A DNA stretch of 64,000 bases from an uncultured bacterium (GCA_905214795.1 CAJMNM010000007.1:1-64000), one strand, 5' to 3'; shown: positions 9,445 to 17,570, counted from the first letter of the stretch. Notes: generated from the sequence alone by a model not told the origin. Numbers and translations: made by a program.

Positions 9445-10605
9445 TTATTGAATTAGCTTTACGATTTCGGAGCCGGCAAGCAAGAAACAGCCGTAAGCAT
9501 AGTCATCAGGTTCTGGGGTGTGATCAAAGCTTACAGGTTGGCCTTCTGACGGTTCTTTTCCGATGCCTTGAATGTAGGCTAATGAACCGTTTGTACGCTG
9601 AGCCTCAGTTGTCATACCATTCCATGATTTTATTATTACCGGTAGGAAAACTGATGGTGCAAGCCAGTTTTTACGTATACCCCATGCCATGCCGTATGTG
9701 AATAAAGCTGTACCTGTCAGTTCTTTTCCTCCATAATGTAGAGAGTCTTTCAGACTGACGTTCCAAAAACCGTCTTGTCGCTGTAGTTTTAATAAAGATA
9801 AGGACATTTTGATGAAATCTTTTTTAAGATAATCCCTCATGTTTTTCAGTTCAGCCTTATCTTGTTCAGAAATGTTTTTCATGGCAAGTTCAATCTCATC
9901 AATGCTTCTGACGAGAGCAGCATATACCCATCCGTTACCCCGGCTCCAGTAACAGCTTTCACCATTAGGTTCTTTATATGGAGGGATATAACTGCGATCT
10001 CTCCACCATAAGCCATCAATTTCATTAAAGAGGCCTATTTGTGCTTCATTGTTGCGAAGATGAATATAATATTCCATCATGGCTTTAAAATAACGCATTT
10101 CAGATTTTTCTGTACCCATTTTAGCCAATATGGGCAGTCCCATTTGCAAGGCACTGATATTTGTCCAATCTGTACGGGTTGTGCCTATAATGATATTGTT
10201 TGTAGTGCGAGTGACATTTCCAAGTATATCTTCGTTTTGTGTGAGTCGGTATAGGTCAATATATGTTTGTCCGCAACAAAGGTCGTCTGCATTTCGTGTA
10301 TGGTTGCCATTATTGAAATTCCAGTTGTTTGCTTGTCCCCATTCCATGGCGTAATCCAGATATCGGGATCGTGGGGCAACTGTATAAAGTGCCATTAATC
10401 CTTCAAAATAGATGCTTCGCACCCAAATGTTTGAAGGATAGTTTGTTCCGATTTTAATGGAATCGTAAGGTATAGGGTGGGATAGCATATAGTAGTTGTT
10501 GGCACTTTCCAGGGCCTGTATGACATCTCGTTTTCCGGGTAATTTTTGTGCACTAGAACCAATGGAAATACAGAAACAGAACAGAAACAGAATTGCATTT
10601 TTCAT
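9445..10605 (-). CDS. GH105 unsaturated rhamnogalacturonyl hydrolase, secreted
   Basis: A 386-residue protein of the GH88/GH105 (YteR/YesR) family, which hydrolyses the unsaturated uronic acid left at the non-reducing end of oligosaccharides by pectate or rhamnogalacturonan lyases. The start was set at the ATG at 10605 because it gives a clean signal peptide (MKNAILFLFCFCISIGSSAQ); a longer reading to 10677 would add 24 residues upstream and cover the promoter. Family features: NADDLCCGQTYIDLYRLT, FNEIDGLWWRDRSYIPP, CYWSRGNGWVYAAL and the C-terminal DDYAYGCFLLAGSEI. It is first gene of a two-gene operon with the GH2 enzyme. No lyase is seen in the window, so substrate must come from elsewhere in the genome. 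Confidence 0.93.
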   Translation of the reverse strand: MKNAILFLFCFCISIGSSAQKLPGKRDVIQALESANNYYMLSHPIPYDSIKIGTNYPSNIWVRSIYFEGLMALYTVAPRSRYLDYAMEWGQANNWNFNNGNHTRNADDLCCGQTYIDLYRLTQNEDILGNVTRTTNNIIIGTTRTDWTNISALQMGLPILAKMGTEKSEMRYFKAMMEYYIHLRNNEAQIGLFNEIDGLWWRDRSYIPPYKEPNGESCYWSRGNGWVYAALVRSIDEIELAMKNISEQDKAELKNMRDYLKKDFIKMSLSLLKLQRQDGFWNVSLKDSLHYGGKELTGTALFTYGMAWGIRKNWLAPSVFLPVIIKSWNGMTTEAQRTNGSLAYIQGIGKEPSEGQPVSFDHTPEPDDYAYGCFLLAGSEIVKLIQ

Positions 10606-10638
10606 GATGGACAGATTAAGTAGGATTCCATAGATAAG

Positions 10639-10670
10639 CAAAGATAGTTTTTTTTTGTATGTGCCGCAAA
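10639..10670 (-). promoter_or_regulatory. Bacteroidota-type promoter for the GH105-GH2 operon
   Basis: Minus strand TTTG (10667-10670), a 20-nt spacer and TATCTTTG (10639-10646): a full match to the Bacteroidota -33/-7 promoter. It predicts transcription starting near 10632, about 27 nt before the GH105 start codon chosen here, and supports that start over the longer reading. Confidence 0.7.
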
Positions 10671-10710
10671 AAAACATAAGAATATATTTTCTTTTTCCAG
10701 AATTATGTTA

Positions 10711-10718
10711 TACCTTTG
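10711..10718 (+). promoter_or_regulatory. -7 promoter element of the tRNA-Thr gene
   Basis: TACCTTTG matches TAnnTTTG and ends 18 nt before the tRNA 5' end. The TTTG-like -33 element falls in the T-rich run around 10685-10695. It is back to back with the GH105 promoter. Confidence 0.55.
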
Positions 10719-10736
10719 CAGCCGAAATCAAAAAAC

Positions 10737-10812
10737 GCCGACATGGCTCAGTTGGTAGAGCATTTCATTCGTAATGAAAGGGTCCGGGGTTCGAGTCCCC
10801 GTGTCGGCTCCA
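10737..10812 (+). tRNA. tRNA-Thr (anticodon CGT)
   Basis: A full cloverleaf is visible: acceptor stem GCCGACA pairs with TGTCGGC, D-arm GCTCAGTTGGTAGAGC, anticodon arm TTTCA-TTCGTAA-TGAAA with anticodon CGT, and T-arm CCGGGGTTCGAGTCCCCG. Discriminator T and an encoded CCA end the gene. It reads ACG codons. Single tRNA, no neighbouring tRNA cluster; no attachment-site duplication was noticed around its 3' end. Confidence 0.97.
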
Positions 10813-10985
10813 GTAGGAAATTAAACATAATGTATTGATTTTCTGTTGTTTTAGACGATTCTATTTTACGGATGACACCGTGTTTAAGTTTAAAAAAAGA
10901 TTTTCATATCACTTTCGGATACTTTTGATAGAAATGGTTTCCTGCTATATACCATAATTTTATTTGCATGTATAAATTTTGTTGA

Positions 10986-11426
10986 TTATTGTCTGTTTTG
11001 GTGAAATTCTTTTCTGATTTTAATCATTGCTGCTGTTGCCATATTATGAGTTTCTATAAGTAATGGACTTTTATGATAGGGAGTAATCATGACGCTAACA
11101 GTGTTGTGGCGTTTTTTAGCTTCTATACATTGAAAGATAAGATCGGGATTAGCTGATTTAGCAGTGGGGATTTTATCGAAATTCTGGATATATGCAGCGT
11201 TGGTTAGAAAGAGAATGTCGGAATGTTCCGGAAGTTCTTTCATTTTTTTAATCATTATGGTTAGTATCATGCGAAATTCTGTTGTATAAAAATCGCTAAT
11301 TACATCGCGGCAGATGATATTGCCATTGTGTTCAATCACGACAGCCGCACTTCCGGCACGTTCTTTCTGTCCATAATCACAGGAGCCGCCTACCCATATA
11401 TAATATGTTGTAGAATCTTGTATCAT
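10986..11426 (-). CDS. RNase H-fold protein with degenerate catalytic site
   Basis: A 146-residue protein that lines up with bacterial RNase HI over nearly its full length: an N-terminal strand YIWVGGSCDYG (canonical TDGS), strand pair GSAAVVIEHNGNIICRD, helix TTEFRMILTIMIKKM (canonical TNNRMEL...A), strand DILFLTNAAYIQNF (canonical STDSQYV), and the C-terminal helix HNMATAAMIK (canonical NExAD..A). The first catalytic Asp is Gly, the Asp in the TDS motif is Asn and the last Asp is Thr; only the Glu in TTEF is kept. Nuclease activity by the usual two-metal mechanism is therefore unlikely; nucleic-acid binding is possible. It is the last gene of the minus-strand run beginning with DUF1294, 86 nt beyond the Cys-rich mini-protein. 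The assignment rests on motif order, not a search. Confidence 0.6.
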   Translation of the reverse strand: MIQDSTTYYIWVGGSCDYGQKERAGSAAVVIEHNGNIICRDVISDFYTTEFRMILTIMIKKMKELPEHSDILFLTNAAYIQNFDKIPTAKSANPDLIFQCIEAKKRHNTVSVMITPYHKSPLLIETHNMATAAMIKIRKEFHQNRQ

Positions 11427-11512
11427 AATGAATTATGGGAATGGTTGATTATTTCTTTCGAAACTGTTTTTGTTACTTTTTGCAGTAAGATTGATTAGCG
11501 TTTTTGTTGATT

Positions 11513-11719
11513 TTATTTGGTATTCCAAAGTTCAGAAGCTATTGTAACGAATTCCTTTTTTCCCTCAATATAATCAGAAAAAGTTTCCATGGCTGATTTG
11601 CCGTCTGGCATGTTGCAACTTCCACATCCGCCACAAGCTGGCGCTTTACAAGAGAATCTGTCTTTGATGAAGGCTATACGTTCTTCGCGGTCTGAAAAAT
11701 CGATTTTAGGTGCTATCAT
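11513..11719 (-). CDS. Small Cys-rich protein (CxxxCGGCGSC motif), function unknown
   Basis: A 68-residue protein. The start is set at the ATG at 11719 (MIAPKIDFSDREERIAFIKD); the open frame continues to 11791 but that extension overlaps the gene upstream and has no conserved look. The centre holds FSCKAPACGGCGSC, four cysteines in C-x4-C-x2-C-x2-C spacing, suited to binding zinc or an iron-sulfur cluster. The rest is acidic and helical. It follows the small HTH gene by 14 nt. I do not recognise a characterised family. Confidence 0.7.
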   Translation of the reverse strand: MIAPKIDFSDREERIAFIKDRFSCKAPACGGCGSCNMPDGKSAMETFSDYIEGKKEFVTIASELWNTK

Positions 11720-11733
11720 AATTATATTTATTT

Positions 11734-11940
11734 TTATATCATTAACATTATTCTGCCGGCTTCTTTTGTGAAAATCTCTGGGAATCGACATATCACTGCA
11801 TATATTTGTTTGCCAGTTACTGGTTGTCCGTCTTTGCGTTGGTATAATCTCTGTCGATTAATAGCTTCGGCTATTTGTTCAGTTGTCATACCACCATTTC
11901 GTTTTACTATGACATATATTATGGCCTCTTCTATTTTCAT
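11734..11940 (-). CDS. Small winged-helix/HARE-HTH-like DNA-binding protein
   Basis: A 68-residue protein. The ATG at 11940 overlaps the stop of the DUF4186 gene by 4 nt (ATGA), which fixes the start; a longer frame to 12051 runs inside the DUF4186 gene and is not credible. The pattern IEEAIIYVIVKRNGGMTTEQIAEAINRQRLYQRKDG ... VTGKQIYAVICRFPEIFTK resembles the HARE-HTH domain (a winged helix found in restriction enzymes and RNA-polymerase delta subunits). Translational coupling to DUF4186 implies joint function. DNA binding is inferred. Confidence 0.75.
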   Translation of the reverse strand: MKIEEAIIYVIVKRNGGMTTEQIAEAINRQRLYQRKDGQPVTGKQIYAVICRFPEIFTKEAGRIMLMI

Positions 11941-12377
11941 GGCTTGTTTATTTGTTTTTCTATCCATGTCATTAAAACATATACGGCATAATGTTGTTCT
12001 TCTTTTGTTAACTCTCTTCCAGGAGGGATGTGATGCCACTTGTAGAAACATTCACGGCAACAGCAGCCAGTGGCATGTTGTGCCAGAAAAACCGGATGCC
12101 CTTTCATGGGTGTTTGCTTGCCATCGTTAGGAATATATGCCGGTGCTAATCGTTTTGCAATAAAATCTTCTGCATGCTTCTGGATTGTTGGGAGTCCTTT
12201 TATTTTAATATAATCTTTGTCTTTTTTAGTGAGATAAAAATGGCTTCGGAAATCTGATTGGGAAAGACGTTTAAAAAGATTTGTCAAATCATATGTTCTT
12301 TCTGATAACGTATCTGGCTCTTCTGGCTTTTCTTCTGGAAATAACGATTGTTGTATATATTTTTGTTGCATTGCCAT
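11937..12377 (-). CDS. DUF4186 family protein
   Basis: A 146-residue member of the DUF4186 family, recognised by the block IKIKGLPTIQKHAEDFIAKR, then APAYIPNDGKQTPMKGHPVF and AQHATGCCCRECFYKWHHI. Four Cys and several His in that last block look like a metal site (inference). The N-terminal 25 residues are a variable tail (SLFPEEKPEEPD). No biochemical function is known to me for this family. It sits 7 nt after DUF1294 and overlaps the small HTH gene by 4 nt, so these genes are one transcript. An alternative start two codons later (12371) is equally possible. Confidence 0.88.
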   Translation of the reverse strand: MAMQQKYIQQSLFPEEKPEEPDTLSERTYDLTNLFKRLSQSDFRSHFYLTKKDKDYIKIKGLPTIQKHAEDFIAKRLAPAYIPNDGKQTPMKGHPVFLAQHATGCCCRECFYKWHHIPPGRELTKEEQHYAVYVLMTWIEKQINKP

Positions 12378-12384
12378 TATTGTT

Positions 12385-12660
12385 TTATGATGAATGGAGA
12401 TAGATTAATAAGATTAACTGTAATGTCAATATGAATGGTATTCCATACTTGAATTTTTTGTGCATGGTTTTATGATGCCAGAGTCTCATGCCAATCCATG
12501 CTCCTATACTACCACCAATGACAGCTGTCAATAAGAGACTTGTTTCTGGTATACGCCATTTATGCTTTTTAGCTTTGTATTTATCAAAGCCATATATGAT
12601 AAAAGCGATAATATTAATGGCAAGCAAATAATATAGTGTAAACAGGTGCAATGTGTCCAT
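12385..12660 (-). CDS. DUF1294 small membrane protein
   Basis: A 91-residue membrane protein of the DUF1294 family, recognised by NIIAFIIYGFDKYKAKKHKWRIPE in its first half, the glycine-rich VIGGSIGAWIGMRLWHHKT, and a last hydrophobic segment. Three to four membrane segments. DUF1294 domains occur alone or fused to cold-shock (CSD) domains in other bacteria; no role is established. Head of the tight DUF1294-DUF4186-HTH-CysRich run; the upstream 125 nt separate it from the YczE-like gene. Confidence 0.88.
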   Translation of the reverse strand: MDTLHLFTLYYLLAINIIAFIIYGFDKYKAKKHKWRIPETSLLLTAVIGGSIGAWIGMRLWHHKTMHKKFKYGIPFILTLQLILLIYLHSS

Positions 12661-12785
12661 GTCAATGTAATATAATTGAACGATATTTCTACTTGTTTAA
12701 ATATTTAGGTTATGGAGAGAGCATGCGAAATCATCTGATGAGACTTGCCAGATATCTATGAGTTGGTTAGCTATATTTTATAATT

Positions 12786-13520
12786 TTATTTTCTATAGAT
12801 ATATTTAGCCAGTCCGTAGATATATCTCCTGAATCCTGGACGATATTTAAGCAAATGATCAAACCAACCTAAACGATGGTTGATTATCCGCACAGCCCAT
12901 CCTACATAATACATTGCGAAGAGTGTACCAAGACCTATAATATGCCATTGCCATTTTCCGAAAAATGCATAACAAAAGATAATACCCAATATAACGAGTG
13001 AAGTATCGACGGCAATCTTAATCTTAGGAAATTCTATACCTGTAATTCTACTGATAGCTACAGGGAATCCTTCTCCAGGCATGGTTACGCTACCGCATCT
13101 CACTTCAAATGCGATACCAATTGCTAAAACAGTACATCCAGCCAATTGGGCAACAGCTTTCTCTAAAATCATTGTAGGCTGTATCCATGAGACAATATGC
13201 ATATTGAGATCTAATAACAGGCCGAATACAAATCCTATGAGTAGTTGGAAGAGCTGTACAGGTTCAAATTGTCGTCTTAATACTCCGATCTGTCCAATGA
13301 CCAATATGGCATTCATAATGAAAGTATATTGTCCGATAGTTAATTTAGGTACCATTCCGTCGATTCCTGCATTTTGAAATACATAGGGTAATACACTGAT
13401 AACACTTGATCCTAGCATGCTTTTTACACATGTTGCTATTCCTAAAGTCATAATATACAATGCGCCGAACAGTAATATATGTTGCCAAATAAATAATATT
13501 ATTTTATCTTTTTTCGTCAT
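12786..13520 (-). CDS. YczE/YitT-like membrane protein (DUF6198 type)
   Basis: A 244-residue protein with about five to six hydrophobic helices. It resembles the YczE/YyaS group: an N-terminal GIATCVKSMLGSSVISVLPY (canonical GvalsikA.lGtspwsvlp), TIGQYTFIMNAILVI, FQLLIGFVFGLLLD and AFEVRCGSVTMPGEGFPVAIS. Members are of unknown function and some are annotated as permeases. It is transcribed toward the DUF1294 gene with a 125-nt gap, so it may be a separate transcript. Confidence 0.8.
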   Translation of the reverse strand: MTKKDKIILFIWQHILLFGALYIMTLGIATCVKSMLGSSVISVLPYVFQNAGIDGMVPKLTIGQYTFIMNAILVIGQIGVLRRQFEPVQLFQLLIGFVFGLLLDLNMHIVSWIQPTMILEKAVAQLAGCTVLAIGIAFEVRCGSVTMPGEGFPVAISRITGIEFPKIKIAVDTSLVILGIIFCYAFFGKWQWHIIGLGTLFAMYYVGWAVRIINHRLGWFDHLLKYRPGFRRYIYGLAKYIYRK

Positions 13521-14006
13521 TGTTTTATTCGTAATTTATTTCCTATAAACATTAAAAAAAGTCTTTATATCATTTTAATTGTATTTGTTAAATCTCTTGA
13601 TATAAATTGGGCATATCTTTTATGGATATTCATAAACAAAGGTGGTCATATTCAATGACATGATTCGTTTTATTTTGATTGGATGTTTATGTTGTATGTG
13701 TTTGTAATTTGAGTACCAATATTGCTTTATGAGATTGATTTGTTTTTGTTCATTGTCGGATAGGACAACAGGGAAGTTACATAAAATGTAAAATTACAAT
13801 ATTTTATATCTGCTTCCAAACTTTATGATTAATTGTTGTGTGATATGGCGAATAAAGTTTGTGGCATTAGGTGTTCTAATGTAGCGTGAAACCTATTTTG
13901 GGGCCTCCGCTAAATATCAAGTAAGCCTGAAAGGCTATTAATCGGGGGGTACTTATAAAGTAAAAGTCCCGTAATTTAATTACGAGACTTGATTTTGCTT
14001 TTTAAG
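13521..14006. other. 486-nt gap without a convincing gene
   Basis: Between the YczE-like gene and tRNA-Ser. AT-rich on the left; a short GC-rich patch (13898-13950, with a small AGCCTGAAAGGCT hairpin and a run of six G) stands out near the tRNA. No open frame with gene-like content, no repeat shared with other gaps. The right end holds the tRNA-Ser terminator. Confidence 0.6.
13964..13990 (-). terminator. Terminator behind tRNA-Ser
   Basis: A 27-nt near-palindrome (arms AAGTCCCGTAAT and ATTACGAGACTT, one mismatch) 16 nt beyond the tRNA 3' end on the minus strand. Confidence 0.65.
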
Positions 14007-14093
14007 CGGAAGCTGGGGGATTCGAACCCCCGGTACGGTAACCCGCACGTCAGTTTAGCAAACTGGTGGTTTCAGCCACTCACCCAAACTTCC
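14007..14093 (-). tRNA. tRNA-Ser (anticodon GCT)
   Basis: A class II tRNA with long variable arm. On the minus strand: acceptor GGAAGTT pairs with AGCTTCC, D-arm GTGAGTGGCTGAAACCAC, anticodon loop TTGCTAA (anticodon GCT, reads AGC/AGT), variable arm around CGTGCGGGTTACCGTACCG, T-arm GGGGGTTCGAATCCCCC. Discriminator G; CCA is not encoded. A terminator follows. Confidence 0.95.
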
Positions 14094-14234
14094 TTCCTTT
14101 ATGTTTGCATTATTGAAGTGTTATTTCTCAAATGCGTTGCAAAGGTAGTGTTTTTCTTTGATACTTCCAAATGTTTCTAAGTGTTTTTTTAGATTGCTTT
14201 TCTCGTATTTATGACTTCTTCTAAGCTATGTGAT

Positions 14235-15242
14235 TCATTTCCTTGCTTCTAATATAGATTTAAAAAAATTATTTTTTTGTAGCTGATGAAATATTTTTCT
14301 TGTGAGAAACAACATGAACGGTTTGAAAGAGGTAATGTAAATTATAAAATATGGCCATGTATACAAGCGGAATGGAATAGGATAGAGTTTTTTCTTTCTT
14401 AATATTTCGATTATAGTTAAAATAAACTTTTTGTTTAATGGTGTTGAAATAAGTAAAAAGAGTAAAGCCGAGGTTAAAGTTTCTATTCTGCGTGTGAGTG
14501 CGGTCCGTTCTGTTGTTGTAAGTGTTGGCAATATGTCTTGTAAATGTGAAATGACAGTAATAAAATCAGTATAATGTTTTTCTATTTGATGCCTGTCGGA
14601 TTGGTGCATACGTGAACCAGGCCGTTGATAATATGCGTAGACTATGGCAGAAGTTACAATTAGCTTTTGGGGACGAAGATATATCATTGCAGCAAATTCC
14701 TCGTCTTCATGATAAATACCGGTAGGAAAACTCAGACCATTTGCGATTTCTTTTTTAAAGAAAAAATGCCAAGGATTACCATGAATATTATGATGTGTCA
14801 TATAATTACAGCCTGTACCACAGAAGGTAACAGGAAGTTCTTTACAAGGACGATCCGAGAAAGTGGCATTTTCTATGCATTCGTGATTAAACGACAACAT
14901 GTCAGGCTTTTCTTTGCAAAGTAAATTAATGCAAGCCATTAATGGACTGGTATAAAGATAATCGTCAGCATCGAGAAAAAGTATATATTCTTTAGTAGCT
15001 AAGGTGATTCCTTTATTACGTGTTTCTGCAACACCGATGTTGGATTGATAATAATACCGTATTTTTTTATGATGTAGTTGATTAATGATTTGAGGAGCCT
15101 TACTGTTGTAAGTACCATCATCTATAATTAGTAATTCCCAGTCTACCAGTTCTTCCATGCTACATACGCTTTTTATGGCGCGTTGCAGCAATATGGGTTC
15201 GACATTATAGTAGGGGATAATGACAGATATTGACAGTTTCAT
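14235..15242 (-). CDS. Glycosyltransferase family 2
   Basis: A 335-residue GT-A fold glycosyltransferase. The start was set at the ATG at 15242, which overlaps the stop of the upstream GT4 gene by 4 nt and begins directly with the family's first strand (MKLSISVIIPYYNVEPILLQ). Motifs: DWELLIIDDGT, the nucleotide-sugar DXD region ILFLDADDYLY (about residue 100), and YHEDEEF, the likely catalytic-base region. A C-terminal membrane-associated stretch (YFIIYITSFKPFMLFLTRK) is present. Translationally coupled to the GT4 gene, so the two likely build the same surface glycan. Sugar specificity not readable. Confidence 0.93.
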   Translation of the reverse strand: MKLSISVIIPYYNVEPILLQRAIKSVCSMEELVDWELLIIDDGTYNSKAPQIINQLHHKKIRYYYQSNIGVAETRNKGITLATKEYILFLDADDYLYTSPLMACINLLCKEKPDMLSFNHECIENATFSDRPCKELPVTFCGTGCNYMTHHNIHGNPWHFFFKKEIANGLSFPTGIYHEDEEFAAMIYLRPQKLIVTSAIVYAYYQRPGSRMHQSDRHQIEKHYTDFITVISHLQDILPTLTTTERTALTRRIETLTSALLFLLISTPLNKKFILTIIEILRKKKLYPIPFRLYTWPYFIIYITSFKPFMLFLTRKIFHQLQKNNFFKSILEARK

Positions 15243-16354
15243 ATATGTTTGTTTTGTGATGTGGTCCAAAAATCAATATATTTTTGTGCTACTTTTTTAT
15301 AATCGTGATGTCGAAGAATGTATTCACGACTTTGTGCGGATAAAGTTGGAATCTGGTCGGGTGACATTAACAGTTTTTCCAATTTGTTATATACATCATT
15401 TTCCGATGGAAGAACATTAATAATGGGGTGTAGTTGATTTTCATTTAATATAATATAGTTTTCCGGTTCACCGCCTCCAACAAGGACAAGTCCTTTTGCC
15501 ATAGCAAGTAATCCATTCATTGCTGGAGTATAGGAATAAAGTTGATCTAATAATATATGACTGGAATTGAGCATATGGCAATATGTATTGTAAGGTACAG
15601 ATATGGCTTTTACAATTTCCATGCGGTCGGGGTATTTATCAGCTAGTTTAATAAGTGCACGGTACATAATGTCTGTTCCTTTATATGCGTCACGTGACTG
15701 TTGAATGCCAATAAAGAAACGAATTTTTCCGCCGGTATATGTTGGTGCTGTGACATGAACTTCATCAATATTGATTGGAAATGGTATAAAACAAGTTTTT
15801 TCAGGAAAAATAGGACGATAGCAGGCATCATATTCATAAAGCCCTGTAATGATACCGTCACAGTCTTTTGCAATATACCTGTTTAAACGACCTGGTTCAC
15901 CTTCTAGCCATTCAGAAATAAATGCGTCATTATCTTTATTTTTCCGGATAGATGTGCCTATATTAAAATCAGAATAACGAAATGTATGTCCGTCTAATCC
16001 GGTGCAAACCCAATAATAATCCATTCCAAAAGCACCCATAAACAGAGATTTGTTATGTCGTCTCAGAAAGTGATAATAAAAATAATGACGTTCGGCTTTA
16101 AGACTGAGAAACATAGGATTAATTATCTGTACTACATCATATCCGGTTAGTTTCGGAAGTATACGCCATAAATCTACCAGATATTTTATACCTCCGATGG
16201 TATTGATTGATTTTCTTTTAAGAGATATGTCGCGTGGATAGTTTTTCCATACATCACCGTCAGATACAACTGTAACGTGGTGTCCAAGAGCCCTGAGGCC
16301 TTGAGCTAATGTCCAATGTACATTACTATATTCGCCTAATAATAAAATTTTCAT
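15239..16354 (-). CDS. Glycosyltransferase family 4-like (GT-B fold)
   Basis: A 371-residue protein with GT-B features: N-terminal MKILLLGEYSNVHWTLAQGL and HHVTVVSDGD, and a C-terminal Rossmann half (IRFFIGIQQSRDAYKGTD, HILLDQLYSYTPAMNGLLAM, LVLVGGGEPENYI) with an E-x7-E-like region. The start at 16354 was chosen because the frame upstream (to 16501) encodes AT-rich low-quality sequence and would place a hydrophobic extension ahead of the Rossmann strand. It overlaps the following GT2 gene by 4 nt. A divergent promoter region separates it from the GT2 gene on the plus strand. Confidence 0.88.
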   Translation of the reverse strand: MKILLLGEYSNVHWTLAQGLRALGHHVTVVSDGDVWKNYPRDISLKRKSINTIGGIKYLVDLWRILPKLTGYDVVQIINPMFLSLKAERHYFYYHFLRRHNKSLFMGAFGMDYYWVCTGLDGHTFRYSDFNIGTSIRKNKDNDAFISEWLEGEPGRLNRYIAKDCDGIITGLYEYDACYRPIFPEKTCFIPFPINIDEVHVTAPTYTGGKIRFFIGIQQSRDAYKGTDIMYRALIKLADKYPDRMEIVKAISVPYNTYCHMLNSSHILLDQLYSYTPAMNGLLAMAKGLVLVGGGEPENYIILNENQLHPIINVLPSENDVYNKLEKLLMSPDQIPTLSAQSREYILRHHDYKKVAQKYIDFWTTSQNKHI

Positions 16355-16667
16355 ATAAAGATTAACAATGGCTAATGCATATAATATTAAGCCTTTAGTT
16401 ATTTTTGAAATAATAATCTTTTGTTTTTCGTAATGCTGTATACAAAAATAAAAATAAATGGCGGAATGGAAAAATTTCACTACCATTAAAATGTTTTTCA
16501 TCTGAATCAGAATCTTTAGATAACTAAATGAGAGATGTTTGCATTACGTAGTTTCATTCCATAATCTGAATATGGTGTATATCGAATGAAAATTAGAAAA
16601 CTCTGTTTTTCATTTGTCTCTGTTCTTACCTTTCTTTATATTTGCATTTTATTAATAGGAATGGAAG
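16355..16667. other. Divergent 313-nt intergenic region between glycosyltransferase genes
   Basis: AT-rich spacer between the minus-strand GT4/GT2 pair and the plus-strand GT2 gene. It contains the plus-strand promoter at 16613-16644. Nothing else gene-like. Confidence 0.6.
16613..16644 (+). promoter_or_regulatory. Bacteroidota-type promoter for the plus-strand GT2 gene
   Basis: TTTG (16613-16616), 20-nt spacer, TATATTTG (16637-16644): full match. Predicted start of transcription is about 16651, 17 nt ahead of the ATG. Confidence 0.7.
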
Positions 16668-17570
16668 ATGCTTTCTGTATTGATACCTACATATAATTAT
16701 GTTTGTAAGAATTTGGTTATAGACCTTCAGAAGCAGGCTGAATCTTTAGGTATTGCATATGAGATACTGGTTGCAGACGATGCCTCTGATTTATATTATA
16801 AAGAACAGAACCGATGTATCAATAAATTAAAAAACTGTAGATATATTGAGTTGGAGCATAATATCGGACGGGCCAGAATCCGTAATTTTTTGGCAGCAGA
16901 AGCGCAATATACCTATTTTTTATTTATGGATTGTGACGGACAAGTTATCAGTTCTCATTTTATTAAAGACTATTTGAATTGTATTCCCAAGGCGAAAGTT
17001 GTATGTGGTGGTATTGTTCAGCCTGCTCAAATGCCTTCGAAAACAGTTTCATTACGTTATCGTTACGAAAAACATGCGGAAAAAAGATTTACGGCAGAGA
17101 GACGTCGTCAAAATCCATATGGAGAATTCCGAAGCTTTAATTTTCTGATTTCAAAAGAGATTTTTAATGCTCATCCTTTTGATGAGACTATGGTGGATTA
17201 TGGTTTTGAGGATACGCTGTTAGGACGTGCTTTAAAAGAAAGTAATATACCAATTTGTCATATAAACAATCCTTTGATGAACAACGATCTTGAGACAAAT
17301 GATATATTTTTGAGAAAGACTTTAATTTCTTTACAGACTCTTTATAAATATCAAAAGGTATTAGAAGGGTATTCGGGTGTTCTTTCTTTGTATCATAAAT
17401 TGCGAAAGTGCAAATTGATTTCTTTTGTGGCTCAATGTTATAATATGTGTAGTCCTCTGATTCAACGTAATTTGAGAGGATCTCATCCATCATTGACATT
17501 GTTTAAATTTTATAAAATAGGTTGTTTCTGTGAAATAGCATGTAGAAAAAATATAAATATTACAAATTAG
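16668..17570 (+). CDS. Glycosyltransferase family 2
   Basis: A 300-residue GT2 enzyme. N-terminus MLSVLIPTYNYVCKNLVIDL, then YEILVADDASD, HNIGRARIRNFLA, and the metal-binding FLFMDCDGQV (about residue 90). VDYGFEDTLLGRALKE is the probable catalytic-base region. The C-terminus is basic and may attach to the membrane. Divergent from the other two glycosyltransferases, followed after 51 nt by the DUF5686 gene. Probably acts in surface polysaccharide or lipid glycosylation (inference). Confidence 0.92.
   Translation: MLSVLIPTYNYVCKNLVIDLQKQAESLGIAYEILVADDASDLYYKEQNRCINKLKNCRYIELEHNIGRARIRNFLAAEAQYTYFLFMDCDGQVISSHFIKDYLNCIPKAKVVCGGIVQPAQMPSKTVSLRYRYEKHAEKRFTAERRRQNPYGEFRSFNFLISKEIFNAHPFDETMVDYGFEDTLLGRALKESNIPICHINNPLMNNDLETNDIFLRKTLISLQTLYKYQKVLEGYSGVLSLYHKLRKCKLISFVAQCYNMCSPLIQRNLRGSHPSLTLFKFYKIGCFCEIACRKNINITN

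Noticed and set aside
12786..14006. tRNA-flanked genomic island between tRNA-Thr and tRNA-Ser
   Set aside because: No integrase, no direct repeat of either tRNA 3' end was found, and the genes between are small families widespread in Bacteroidales; kept only as a gene-cluster finding.
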